A stretch of 25,556 bases of DNA, taken from contig BMAT01002294.1 in NCBI GenBank assembly GCA_019649035.1, positions 355,217 to 380,772 of the forward strand, in the 5' to 3' direction. The DNA comes from Elysia marginata. Its lineage: Eukaryota; Mollusca; Gastropoda; Plakobranchidae. The notes beneath the pieces are model-generated. The model did no database searches and was not told the origin of the DNA. It saw only the letters and a program-made list of their open reading frames with translations. The position numbers were made by a program, and so were the translations under genes. Shown piece after piece: positions 1-11,941 of the stretch; positions within the stretch are counted from its first letter, which is position 1; the number at the start of each line of letters is the position of its first letter.

Positions 1-35
1 CAACCTCAGAGGTAGACACACGGCTTTCGGATCAA
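1..35 (+). mobile_element. Possible SINE head fragment cut by the window edge
   Basis: The stretch ggtagac...cggctttcggatc (11-33) repeats the A-box-to-anticodon part of the SINE at 18160-18184, including an exact 13-base match (cggctttcggatc). No B box or SINE body follows, so it is a short remnant at most. Part of the element may lie to the left of the window. Confidence 0.45.
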
Positions 36-110
36 AATGATTTCAGCTGGTTTCATACAATTGTTTGATCAGATTTCGGTTGTAAAATTAAAACCCTGGT
101 GTTGCAGTGT

Positions 111-195
<85 letters not shown>

Positions 196-233
196 GAAAG
201 AGACAGGCAGGCAGAGACAGAGAGAGAGAGAGA
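111..233. repeat. Compound microsatellite (AG)n-(AGAC)n
   Basis: About 20 AG units run into about ten AGAC units and then imperfect AG-rich sequence. All reading frames across it are low-complexity artefacts. Confidence 0.97.
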
Positions 234-390
234 AATCTGAAAAGCTGCTCTTTGATAATAACTGTTCAACCGACTCTCTAATAATGGGCACAAACTTGTT
301 TCACTTTGGTGAAGAGGAAACAGCGAGTGGTATCTAAATCTGTCTCCATCACATGCTTCATGTTCTCTTTGTCTTTCTATATTTAACCCC
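234..390. other. Spacer between two microsatellites
   Basis: I see unremarkable AT-rich sequence between the GA/GACA tract and the CT tract, with no gene or motif. Confidence 0.6.
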
Positions 391-397
391 TCTCTCT

Positions 398-438
<41 letters not shown>
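391..438. repeat. CT microsatellite
   Basis: A (TC)n tract with two interruptions, opposite in sense to the (AG)n tract at 111-154, so the two could pair as an inverted repeat. Confidence 0.95.
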
Positions 439-441
<3 letters not shown>

Positions 442-3400
442 CACATAATGAAGTCAGCCCTCTGGAGGACCTTATCAGGAACAACATGGTCTACCCGAAC
501 CTTCCTAAGCACCCTCCTACAATCACAAGAAGTTCACCATGAGGACAGGCCAGGACCTACGAGTAACACACAGCAGCTACTACAAGAGGCCGTTATCTAG
601 CAGACTATGGGAATTATCTTTAACGGCCAAACTGATTAGGCTTGTTATTACTATTAGTTTATAGTTACTGTTTGGCTGGATGAATAAAGGATCGGAAGAT
701 TCGGAACAATAGAATGCAATGGTCATGGCAGGTCAAACCGTTACTGTATTTACTCGTCGTTCTTACGTTTTGCCTCATTTTAAAGCTACTGCAGCCATTA
801 TTCTGCAATAAGACATAGAGCTAAATGTACTAATAGCACTCTTTCATGATTTACGGTTAGGATAATATTGATTGATAAGTATGAAATAGTCAAAAGGTAA
901 TGTGATATTGGATTTGTACTTAAAGAGAAGACAAAAATTTCAACAGAAGACGGTGAAGGATTGAGATTTTGTGTAGAAATGAGTTAAGATAAAAGGGTTG
1001 ACCAGTAACAAGTATTTTTAAATAAAATATAGCCACACAACTCATGGGTATGTCTTTAAATAGCAAGGTGGGTGGGAGGAGAGAGACACACACAGACAGA
1101 GACAAAGATACCGAGAGTGAGAGAGGCGGGGTCACTTGTAAATTAGTTCAATTTATAAAACATTTTCTTTCAGTAAAAAAAAACTTCGATAGTCGCCATT
1201 TTTGTTACAACAAAAATTTTCTCTAATTTCTATCTCTATATTAATTGATATTTTTATCTTTCTCTAACTATATCCCTAGTTTTGTTTTTTTTTTGGCGTA
1301 TAAAATTGTAAACTAGAAAATAAAGCGCACTGAAGGAGAACAAAACAAACCCTATTCGTCAACAAAACACTAAGCTGAGATCTCAAGACCGAATCAGCCA
1401 GCCTTTTTAGAGGGGATGAAGCTAAGCACTAAGCAACAATATCCAGCTATGAGTTCTCCATCACCACCGTCACAATGACATCCATACCTTAGCCCCCCTC
1501 TTTGAATAACATCAACAGAACATCAGCATCGAGAACCGCCGAACATGTCACAGCAACGGATGCCCAGTGCGAGTTTTTTTTATGTTAGACCCGGTTATAA
1601 CAACACCGACCACCCGCTTAAAATAATAGACTGTCAACAGAGACCCATGTCCGTAGAGGCAGCGCTTGATTCGACCTGACAGGGGTCAACACTATCATGT
1701 TACAGTCACTACGACAGTCGTTGGGAAAGATGGAAGCATTCGTATCTTACCTTGATGAAAGTTATTCTTCTTTAGATATCTAGGATCACTGGTGCGACGA
1801 ATAGCTTATTTGATGAGAACTCTAGACTGAAAATAACCTGGTGACCGCAGATATTGGCTATTGATAAAAACACCACCATTAACGGTGCCGTCTATTTTTA
1901 ACACCACCGAGCCTGCTTTTGGCGTTTGTAACATACAGAAGATTTCTTGGTAACTTGGGATAGATAAAAATACTATTAATAATATACTTAAGTTTTCATT
2001 CCGAAAATTTATAATGTTTGGGATTTAAGAACTAAAGGTTTTTATGAATACTACATATTTCCTGATGAAACAATCACATTATGTTTTCAAGGATGCTGCT
2101 GTTTACTTCGAGCTTAACTGGGAAAAATGTGTTTCCTTTTAACGTATACATCAAGTTTTTGAAAATAGTCCATATATTGAGCAAAACCGATTTACGAGTA
2201 AGGGAAGCCTGTATTCAGTACAAAGTGAGCAACTGAAGATAAGTTACAAAGGCAAATTAAGTCCACCAATAATTAACACCTCGCCATATTCATAATTATC
2301 TGACTTATTTCTTCCTGAAATTTGAAACCAATACTCCTGTCATTTTTTCTGTGCTGGTGATTTTCTGTGTACAATTTATGAGAATGAAAAGCGATTTTCT
2401 TTGAATCTGTTTATTTAACAGTAGATGCTGTAAAAAAAGAGAAAGCAAAACGCCATACTCTCTTTATTGCCCCATTATCATTTTTAAAAAGTCAGTCTTC
2501 GGCGTCATCTCTTTTCTCCTCTTTGTGTACCATTAAGGTTGAAAGATATGCTTATAAGCTTGACATTTTAAAAAATTGCTCAATCTGCTTTGTGCCCCAC
2601 CCTACAGAGTCTGTTGCTGTAATGACCTTTTTAAATATCGTGTTTGAATCGTCCAGTTATCTAGGATTAGCATCTTTCTTTATTTTTTATAATGACAATG
2701 GCCTTCTATCCAGCACGAAAATGAACGCGTTATTGTGAGTCACATAATTATTAGATGATTTTATCAAATTACATAAGCTAACTAGAGACATTGTGGTACG
2801 GTGGCGATGAGGTGCAGTGCGTGCTACAGCCCGGTGAGTTGCGACATTCACGTTATCTCTTATCGCGACACATCCTGTCCTCGACAGCCATGAGCAGCTG
2901 CAGGAGAGAGATAACGATGGAAGCTAATGGCCCTACCATCACCGGTTGAAAGCACAAGGGTCTAACTAGACCACACAATTACCATAACTTCAAGCTCCAT
3001 TATGAAGATTCATATATTTATGAACCACTTAACTTTATAATCGCCCGGTTCTTTGTGTGCATTATGCAAAATAGGTTTCCATATAAATGACTGAATTGTG
3101 CGTGTTTTTTTATTAACCGAAAACGAACAGTTCAGCAAAAGGAAAACCATAAACTGTCATTAGTTTAAAAGATTACTGTTGCATTTGACATTTTTGCTGG
3201 TATTTGGCACCCCGAAACATATTATTGTATATAATAAAGCTTGCTATTGTGATAAAACCTCTTAAAAATAACAAAGGACAACATCTTTCTACGTTTACAT
3301 GAACTTAAATGTCCTGGGCTGTGCTTAGAGTAGAGCGATGGAATACTTGTAAATAAAAGTACATTGTACATGTGATCAAGTTGTTTTAATCTACATGCGT

Positions 3401-3529
3401 CAGTTGTAGCATTCAAGGTCTTGACAACGGTATGAGCTCAATATCACAAGATCTATAAAGTGTCAACCACAATAGAAAATGTACTATGTTTTATCACACC
3501 ACTTCTTTCTTTTATGAACATGCCTTTCT
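439..3529. other. Non-coding AT-rich sequence
   Basis: No gene is supportable. It holds a short GA/GACA-rich run (1070-1128), a repeated aacaccacc (1868 and 1899), and a GC-richer stretch at 2790-2950 with a 10-bp inverted repeat, which is not beyond chance. Reading frames here are short and of biased composition. Confidence 0.6.
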
Positions 3530-3990
3530 TTTTGCGTCCATCACTGGCGATGCGGCCCTGACATGACAAATTCTATAGTCTGTCCAGAGTAATTAGGATT
3601 CAACAGCCCTTCATCCTCTGTTTAAAGAAGATAAAATGACACTAGAGTGAAGACAGTGGGCCGTGGATGCAGACCATTAATGCCCCAAGACATTTCAGCG
3701 AGAGGGCATGAAAGAAAAACATCTCGGACGCCAGTAAAAGAGTATGTCCGGCCTTCAGAGTTTTCCCGCCAGGCGCCACGTTTACCGTGCCTGCTTCCTT
3801 GAATAGAGCCTCAGCGAGGACCGGGTGTCAGTTAGAGCCCTAGATAAATATTGGCGTAAACATTGTTGTCGTATGAGAACAAGATGCCTGCGATCAGACG
3901 AGCCCTATTAAAACCATCCTTGACAAGATATACATTCACTCATTCAGATACAGACCTACCGTCGGGGTTAGACAAAACTAAGCGGTGGCA
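3530..3990. promoter_or_regulatory. GC-richer candidate regulatory patch in the upstream region
   Basis: It contains an E2F-type tttcccgcc (3762-3770), a forkhead gtaaaca (3856-3862) overlapping a SOX-like acattgt, and homeodomain-type taatta and attaat cores near 3592 and 3678. There is no coding signal. It lies 8 kb before the protocadherin start, so any link with that gene is conjecture. Confidence 0.18.
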
Positions 3991-6900
3991 AGGAGTCTTC
4001 AGCAGGATGAATTTGAGTATTAGCTGAACGGAAAGAAAAACATTTACCTTTGCGTCAAGGAGTTCAAATTGACCTTTTAAAAGCATAAAACAATAATTTT
4101 CCATTGCCACTGCGTCAACACAGCATATACTATGAGAGTGAGAGAGCGAGAGAGAGAGAGAGAGAATACAATACGTCGATTACTATAATTATTTGAAAGC
4201 CTGCTGAAGTTATCATATAAAGACTTTTAGTATCACCATCATGCCTAAAACAATCCTCGGAAAACATTATTTAACGTATTACTTCGTTCAAATTCACTTG
4301 TGAAATTCTAATTTCATGAAAATATTACCTTATAGCCGCGAAGATACTAACGCAGAAGTGAAGACTACGAGACAAGAGAGAGAGAGATGGGCGATGAGAC
4401 TTTAGTGGCCGGCTACTTCTTCTGCTTTTAGATCCTATCGATGACCCAAGGGGTCGATCGGGTGAATGAGTTTGAGTTGGCGGACATTTAAATGGACATT
4501 GGAAAGAAAAGTTATTCTTTACATGAGCAAGCTCAGGAAGCCAAGGAGACTCCAAACTAACAGTATCAGCAGTAATTTCTAACTGCTTAGCCTAAAATGT
4601 GTCGCTAAGTCTCGATACTTTAAAGTGAGATTTTGAGGAAAACTGTAAGTTTAACTTTACGTGGGAAAGGAAACGTTAAGATCGATGGTCGTGTACCAAG
4701 CCTCGCCTGCCCTCACGGTACAAGGAAGGTATTTGTGACCCCTGACCCCACAAAACCGACAGTCATGATGCAACATATCGATCTTGTCTTAGTGCCAAGT
4801 ACTGAGTTGTAGGGGCAAGCTTGGTTGTAATGGGAATTAGACTTAGCGTAGGTGTCTCAAGGAACTGATGTTGGGTCTATGGTAGATTGCTGAACGCTCA
4901 TTATAGTATACGAGAACACGTAGGTTTCCTAATTGTGCTACTAAATTATTATTGTTTTACAAACTGGTAGTACAGCAGGTGAAACTCGCAGTACCCTTTT
5001 ACTGGCTCAAGATGATACAATCGAGAGGAAAATAGGTTTTATCAACATTACAATACATGTATGTTGACCAACTATGATGTTGAACTTTACGTAATAGCGA
5101 TGATATGTAATTATTTGTACCTATTAAAACTGTAAGTCCACTTTAATGCTGGCTTTACCATACGGCAACCCATTAAATTTGGTTTCGCACAAGCCATGCG
5201 CTCTTGTTAGTAGACTTCAAGTTCGAGGAGCAAAAGATGCTAAACTACAATACACGTAAAATATCTAGAATATTGGCAATGTTTATGGAGGCATTTAGCG
5301 CCCCCCTCCCCCCAACGGAAATGTCCTTTATGTTATGATGATCAAAATTCTCCAAAGCGAATATACGCAAAATGTAACTTGTAGATTTCGGGAAGTTTTG
5401 ATAAGGACTACTGAACTTAAAAACCAGGTCATGTTTAAGCAAGACACAAATTTACTACATGCCTTGGAGACAGTGTTTATTTTAAAAAGGAAGCCAAAAA
5501 AATACGCCACACTTTAAGCCTTTTAAGTGACAAAAGTTGTGACAGATAGATTTGAGAGGGTGATAAAAAATCCTTAAGCGACAAAAGAGTCAAGAATGCC
5601 TCGTTTTTTTATAAGAAAATCAAGAGAAAGGTAGAATAGCTCATAAAAACTAAAGCGTATGTATGCATCATCTATGTAACAAAAAAAATAAAAAACAAAA
5701 CTAATTGACCTCGTTCTTTGCCCTGTCACTTGTCTGTTTCGAAATTCTCTCTTCCCAGCCTAAGCAACCTTAGCTCAGACAGACAGAAAGACAGCCAACA
5801 CAAACAACAATTACCAGCTTGCAGCGATAGACCAGAGCCGACAATACACCCGCTACCTAAACTGTTTGTCCTTCTCTTCAGCAATAATAACAATGATAAT
5901 AATAGCCTCGTCTCGTATCGCCAACAATAGCAACATCACAAGTAGCCTGAACATCCTCATCTCCAACCTCCACTGCCTGACTGACGTTACCTGTTGGAAG
6001 CTGGGCTCTCTCAGCCAGACAAGAGACACCGCATCGGGGATTCCCACAGATCCGCCAAGTCTCTTTCGCATCCCAATGTCGTGGCCACTTTACCCATCAA
6101 ACCTGACAGTTCTATAGCCGTTACTAGGCTGCTTTTAATGACTTAACTGTCCACGATGGATTTTCGCTCCACGCCCTCTTATTCTTTCTTGTGACTATTT
6201 TCAACCTATCACTTTCGTTAACGGTCTCATCACGAAGTTACACTCCGAAATCGACCAATATTGTCATAGCAATAGGTGACAGGACTATCAGATCTTTTAA
6301 AACGCTACTGTTGAATTAAAGACTTAACTGATCAGAAAGCGTCGATTGATCATGTTGAAAAGGTTGAAATTTTTGCTCTATTTTGGGTTGCATGAAATTT
6401 GACAATTGTCCGAGTGGCAAAGTCCATGTGGTGGTTTTTGCAGCCTATTGACTTTCTATTTTTCTCATCTTTTTTTTTGTATTATTGCTCGAATTTACCT
6501 CCTAATTGTGTCTTTGAGATAGATCACAATATAATTTGCCGTTTTCAAATACACCCTTTTCTTTCTTTTATGTGATATAGACTGGTAAACCCTAAAACGA
6601 CATTTCCGTTGACGCAATCACATTGAATGGACAGCCAAATTTAACAGTCCGTTTTGCATTCGGCATCTTCATACCCTTCGTTGTTTGATGTAGAAGGACC
6701 AATCCGCAACTCTAACCTTCGGCGTTGTCTTTTTAAAATCCTAGCCAGGGCTAGACACATTCTATTCATTCCTTGGCCACATGAATGTAGAGCTGCAGAG
6801 GGTCAATTTCTTTAAGAGACCGCGCACAAAGCTGCGAAGGTCAGACTGTCTTTAAACTTCATTACATCATTGAAAAGTTACCCCTTCTCTGAAAAGCAGT

Positions 6901-9000
6901 CGTAATTGAAGGCGCTAGAGTACTTTCCAATGGCTTGGCCTTTGTAAGTCTGTCAACCATGTTAGTACAAAGCAGCTTTATAATTTTTGCGACCTAGAGC
7001 TGTACTATCACAGTGAGGTTCAAATGAAATAGACACTACGATCTGTATAGGCGAGGAAACGTTTCTCAACTATTTTGTTATATTTTTATACAAAAGATGC
7101 GGTTTGTAATTGCAATCCCGTCTTTATATTTAAAATGTATATGTATGTTCATATATTTGTATATGGTTGATTCGGATATTATTTCAATTCAATTTTCTTC
7201 TCCCCCCCAAAAAAAAAAACAAAAAAAAAAACTTTTAAAGGCGCATTTAGTTGATTTTTTAGCTGCTTTGAATAACTTTGATAACTCATTTATTACCCGA
7301 GCATTCTGAGGAGGGAGAGCCTGCAATAGTTTCGCATGTTTATCTGTGTACATTTCTTGTGTTTATTAAATAGACATTTATGACAAGTTTCCACAGCTAC
7401 CAAAAGACAGACGCAAAAAAAAATAAGATCCTTTAACTCTGAGTTTCCTAAAACAAAAGTTGTGGCGATGTGAAAAACATATTTTGGCAAAACTTATAAT
7501 TTTTGGCTTAAAATGCTCATTCTTTGGCGTACAGCAGCTGCGTTATCTCTGCCACTTTGCAGAATATGTAGTGATTGCCTTTGTTTTCAGCCTATATTAA
7601 GTTTTTTTGTTATTTCCGTCAACACTTTTGAGCCTGTCTCGTGTTTCAGCGATGAAATAATAAGAATAAACCAAAAATTATTACAATATGAAAGTTTCAA
7701 TGTTCACAGTAGTGAGACAGAAAGAACCTTAACTTGAAGTTCCTTTGAAATAAATTCTGTGTATAAACTTATGTTACGGTCACTTTTAATCTTCACAACT
7801 TGGGCATTGACCGTTCACTGTAAATACTTAGACACCAAAGTAACTAAGGTCAGATGGTCAAGGAAGAGTCAAACTAGACCTACCATCAGTTGGTCATGGT
7901 CGATTTCCAAATCGCCGTTTGATGACCATAATGTGAGACAGCTGTGAACGAGTGATTTTCTTGTGTTAGTAGTATAGTACCTCAGTAAAATCCTTTACTC
8001 AGAATTCTTTGAAGTACCAGCAAAATATAATTATACTCGTACTAAAGACCACCCCGTTTCATTTTTTCAGGGTTTTAATACCCGAACAACACCATGTCCA
8101 GACTCAGAGTCGAAATAAAATGTAAGATGTGGTAAAAAAAAATCAATGCTCAGACACGCGCTCCTAACATAAAAAGCGAGGTCATTATGACTCATGCAAA
8201 TCCTATATTTGACCATTATTGTAATTAGCAGACATATTACCATATAAACACAGTTAGCGGACTGTGTTACATTGTTTGTGAAAGGTTCAGCATAAAGCAT
8301 TACGTGGCTTTTCTTCATAAAACTCAATGAACCACTACTCTTGATGTGTCGTCCACTTTACTTTGCCTTTTTGCCTATTTATTTTACTAGTTATGCTTTA
8401 CACTTGCATATCTGTGTCTACGATCTTTACGGTTTACAAGAAGTGAGTAAAAACAGTGAAGTACGGCAGTCGCCATAATACTAGATACCAGTGTGTACTT
8501 GCCAAGCTGAATGTCAAACACGAAACCTCTCAAAAGTAAAGAGTATTTCTTATTGACGAGTTGTGGTCTGTTACAATGTTAAAGGAGATTTCTTCGACTT
8601 TTCTCTCATGTGTGCTATTTTTAAGGGACTGCCCGCTTTTCTCGCCTCAATTGTTTTTCAGTAGATATTTGCAATTGTTTTTATGCACTGCCAATGAAAG
8701 TGTTAGTTTTTCTAGACATTACTTTTATACGTTTTATCTGACAACTTCATTTGCTCATCAAATATTATCCTAAGTAGCAAAGTTAAAAAAAATTATTATC
8801 TCCTGACACCAACAGTAAAGCGTCCAACAAATTGAAAATAATTAGTTGGTTTTCATTGAATTTCTGTCGTCACTATACAACACTACATTTTGTCCTATGT
8901 AAAAATGTATTTTCTTGCTTCCTTTCTTTTCACCTTTGCTCACCGTTCGCCAAAATTTGAAATCTCTCGCGCTTCAATCTGGTCTAGTTAGCTTCTCTGT
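3991..9000. other. Non-coding AT-rich sequence
   Basis: It contains a GA microsatellite (4134-4165), the DR1 site, a poly-C/poly-A run (7205-7231), and frames of 60-86 codons at 5718-6117, 7513-7737 and 8067-8327 (minus strand). None resembles a known protein or has a convincing splice context. Confidence 0.55.
4736..4748 (-). promoter_or_regulatory. Direct-repeat nuclear-receptor site (DR1)
   Basis: On the minus strand this reads gggtca-g-gggtca: two identical hexamers separated by one base, the DR1 layout bound by RXR, HNF4 and COUP-TF type receptors. Function is not shown by the sequence. Confidence 0.25.
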
Positions 9001-9417
9001 CCATCACTTGACCAACTATGTTCGCCCTCATCCCGGCTAATTACACTGGACATCAATGGACGGACTAACCACATCCAACACAAGTCTATGGGCATGAGGC
9101 TAAACAAATCAAGTCCGTCTTTGACAAGTGACAGGGACTGCAATGGCCGGGACAGCGGACATTAAAATAGGGAGAGAGGGTATGAGAGAGAAGGAGAGAT
9201 ACCTTTTGACTCCAGAGGTTGTACTTGTGTGAAAGAAGCCAGGAGGACTGAAGAGGTAAATTGAAGCGTAATTGAAAAATGATAGCTTCATACGCTCGAG
9301 TGTCTGGAGCAATCAAAGCGGGGCACACTGACTTGTAATGTGTCAAGACTTGGTGAAGAGGGTAATTGAATTCCGATTTCAATCTTCATCAGTGTTTGTA
9401 GAAAACGAAGAATTTAC
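9001..9417. other. Slightly GC-richer non-coding stretch
   Basis: It has a homeodomain core (ggctaattaca near 9036) and a GA-rich run (9166-9208). A 98-codon minus-strand frame lacks protein-like features. Confidence 0.5.
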
Positions 9418-9485
9418 AGAGAAAAGGAGGAGAAGAAGAAGAAGAAGAAGAAGGAGAAAAAAAGAAGAAGAAGAAGAAGAAGAAG
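9418..9485. repeat. Homopurine (GAA)n tract
   Basis: There are 68 uninterrupted purines on the plus strand, mostly GAA units arranged on both sides of an A-rich centre. This gives mirror symmetry that can form a triplex. Confidence 0.95.
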
Positions 9486-11053
9486 TAGAGTAAGAACATC
9501 AATAACAGACAACAGAATAGGCATTCATTTAAAATAAATTAAGAACCTTCACACACAAAGTTTTTCAAATCAATGGCTCAATGTATTTATTTTTTTCCGC
9601 GTTTGAGGTAAATCTTTCTGTTGCCTTAATTTCTTAACATGCTGGTGACATTGAACGCTTTGTCCCTTATTTAAGTGAAACAGAAATCGGGAAATGTTTT
9701 TTAAAGATCTAGTAAAATTCAATAGAGCTGACACACCAAGCAAACACTTCACACAAAGACAGATACCAAGCTAGCGTGGTTGCAATTCTGCACGAAAGAC
9801 TTGGCATTGACTCTTAAAGCAAAGTCCTTGTGAGGTCTCCTAGGCGCATCTCTTAAATTCCAGAGATATCCAGACGCTTCCTAGTAATCTCCTTTTGTCA
9901 CACACCAACTTGTTTTTTGTAGTTCTTTTAAGGCTCAACAATCTTAAACATTTAGCCTTCGTTTAAGGAAAACATCTCCCTGCCATGATGTTTAAAGTCG
10001 CTGTGAAGAATTCTATAGAACAAAGGGAACTGACAATGAGTGCAAGGACAAAGCTTGTTTGTTTGGCTTTTAGTGCTTTTTTAAAAGCCACTGTACAACA
10101 GAGCTTGAAAGTGTTTTCGGAAGAAAAAAAACAAAGACAATTTTCTGCTCTTCGCAAATCGCATGTGTTTGGTTCAGTTTATAGGTTATTCATCTTCTTT
10201 AAAACAAATAAAACTTGAATTCTATTTTAACGTTTTATTATATGCTCTCCTGTATATACAGTAAAAATATCTCTGCCACCAAATTTGTCCTTGTTTACAT
10301 GGTGCATTCTTCATTTAAAAGAATATCTTTTAAATGCAATCCGTTGTTCAAAATCATCAACAAAAATAAAAGAGGAACACTAACAACAATTTAAAGGAAA
10401 ACGCACTTGGTAAAAATGAACAATGTATCCTGAGGGCTTTTACCTGTTGGAAGCTTAGTGTTTGGTCCCTCCCCAAATACCCATAACTTCGATCCCGATG
10501 ACCAACTTCAAAAAGCAAGATATGTCCTCGCCGCGATTTGCCCGATAACAGGGGACACTCAAAGCGACATAAACCAAGATTTGTGGCTTCTATCTTTTCT
10601 CTTAGTACTTTGCCTGGCGGCATGGCAAAAATATCTAGAAGGAAGAGATAGGGAGAGAATGAGAGAAAGAGAGAGAGAAGAGAAAGAAAGAGAAGGAATG
10701 AGATTTACTGTTTATTTTAGACAAACTCTAAAGAAATTAGTTCATGGTTATCTCGGGTAGTAAAGAAAAAAACAAACACCAGATAAGAAAAATATGACAG
10801 AAGCTGTCGTAACATTGCAAGATAGCGGCCACTTCAGCCTCATTAGCAGCCGTCTATTCTAACTCTGGCAATCAAACTGACATAAGCAGCTATAAAAATC
10901 AACGAAACATACATAGCAAAGCTGGTGGTCATAAAGCCAGAAAAAAGAAGGCAAATAAAAGGAAAAAAATCCTAAGTAATACCAACAGATTTTAAACATT
11001 GTTCGCTCTTATTTCTTTGGACGTTTGTCCCCTTTTAGATTGATCACTGGTTT
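9486..11053. other. Non-coding AT-rich sequence up to the assembly gap
   Basis: It contains a purine-rich GA/GAAA run (10639-10697) and a small GC-richer patch (10440-10625) in which overlapping frames of 88 and 100 codons occur on the two strands. Neither resembles a known protein. Confidence 0.55.
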
Positions 11054-11176
11054 NNNNNNNNNNNNNNNNNNNNNNNNNNNNNNNNNNNNNNNNNNNNNNN
11101 NNNNNNNNNNNNNNNNNNNNNNNNNNNNNNNNNNNNNNNNNNNNNNNNNNNNNNNNNNNNNNNNNNNNNNNNNNNN
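11054..11176. other. Assembly gap
   Basis: There are 123 Ns. The right edge continues as (TC)n (11180-11193), so the gap is probably an unresolved CT microsatellite. The true length is unknown. Confidence 0.99.
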
Positions 11177-11270
11177 TTTATCTCTCTCTCTCTTACTCTT
11201 GCAAACCTACAGCCTATATTTAACATAGTTATTTCTACATTAAGTTTTACATAAATTCCTTATCATAATA

Positions 11271-11442
11271 AAGTGGACTCCTGATAAAGTCAACACCTCG
11301 GGACCGAAAAAATTGTTGACTTGAAGGAAGAGTTGACTCTAACTACATAATATATAAAGAAATACAAAAAGGGACTGCGAAACAGAGTTACCTTAAAGCA
11401 AGAGTTTCCTTTGAAGGTCTTGACTTTAAAGGGACTCCACTG
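11271..11442. mobile_element. 172-bp MITE with about 27-bp terminal inverted repeats and TA target-site duplication
   Basis: The ends are near-perfect inverted repeats: 11271-11297 against the reverse complement of 11416-11442 matches at 21 of 27 positions without gaps. The right end reads ccactg followed by TA (11443-11444), and TA also precedes the left end (11269-11270). A TA duplication and ends of the cagtgg type fit a non-autonomous Tc1/mariner/pogo-like element. Internal short inverted copies (gtcaac at 11289, gttgac at 11315, agagttgactct at 11330-11341) add structure. It carries no coding sequence, so an unrelated transposase must have moved it. It sits about 500-670 bp upstream of the protocadherin start codon. 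Confidence 0.75.
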
Positions 11443-11563
11443 TACTTGTACAACTGTGTTCGCCATGTTTGAGGTAGCTAAGGTTTAGTAAATAGTACTG
11501 TTCCTATTTGAATTTTAAGAGGTATTTTATACTTATTTTCTCATTCTTTTTTTATATTTTCAG

Positions 11564-11941
11564 ATCATTATTATACTACTGTTCAACGGTTTGTCACAGC
11601 AAATACCTCAACAAGCTCTCGTGTCGGATGGAATATTTCATCACTATATTCAAACAGTGCAAAAATTGATTTGTGAAACATCAAAATGCAGTGCGCTGTC
11701 AGGATAAACTATGACTTTTGGAGTAACTTATGAACTGAGATCATCGCGAGATGTACATTCTTAAGTGTAGTTCTAGAACAAGAAAGGCCGCTTTTCCATA
11801 TTCAAAGAATCAATACAATCATATAAAAATCTTTTAACCTTAGCTGGAAGAGTACCACATCAAACAGTATGCCAAAAAATTCCAATTTAACATTTAGGTT
11901 TTTCAAAATTTAGACTTATATCTTTATTTTCTGCTATAACC
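11564..11941 (+). other. Putative 5' untranslated part of the protocadherin first coding exon
   Basis: A pyrimidine-rich stretch ending ttttcag at 11563 looks like a splice acceptor, so the sequence from 11564 to the start codon may be untranslated leader preceded by a non-coding exon elsewhere. It contains short upstream reading frames starting at ATG 11628 (13 codons) and ATG 11686 (15 codons), which could lower translation if transcribed. The alternative is that transcription starts in this stretch or upstream of it without splicing. I see no clear TATA box. Confidence 0.4.

Noticed and set aside
37..512. Overlapping frames rich in RE, DR and SL repeats
   Set aside because: They are translations of GA, GACA and CT microsatellites.
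2851..2916. Perfect 10-bp inverted repeat cgttatctct / agagataacg
   Set aside because: With a 46-base spacer, about one such pair is expected by chance in 25 kb.
5718..6117. Three overlapping frames of 70-83 codons on both strands
   Set aside because: None resembles a known protein; composition follows the DNA and there are no splice or start signals that favour one.
7513..7737. 74-codon ATG frame with a hydrophobic N-terminus
   Set aside because: It looks faintly like a secreted peptide, but the rest is unstructured AT-rich translation with no cysteine pattern or family match.
8067..8327. 86-codon minus-strand frame
   Set aside because: The first codon is TTG; no domain, signal or splice evidence.
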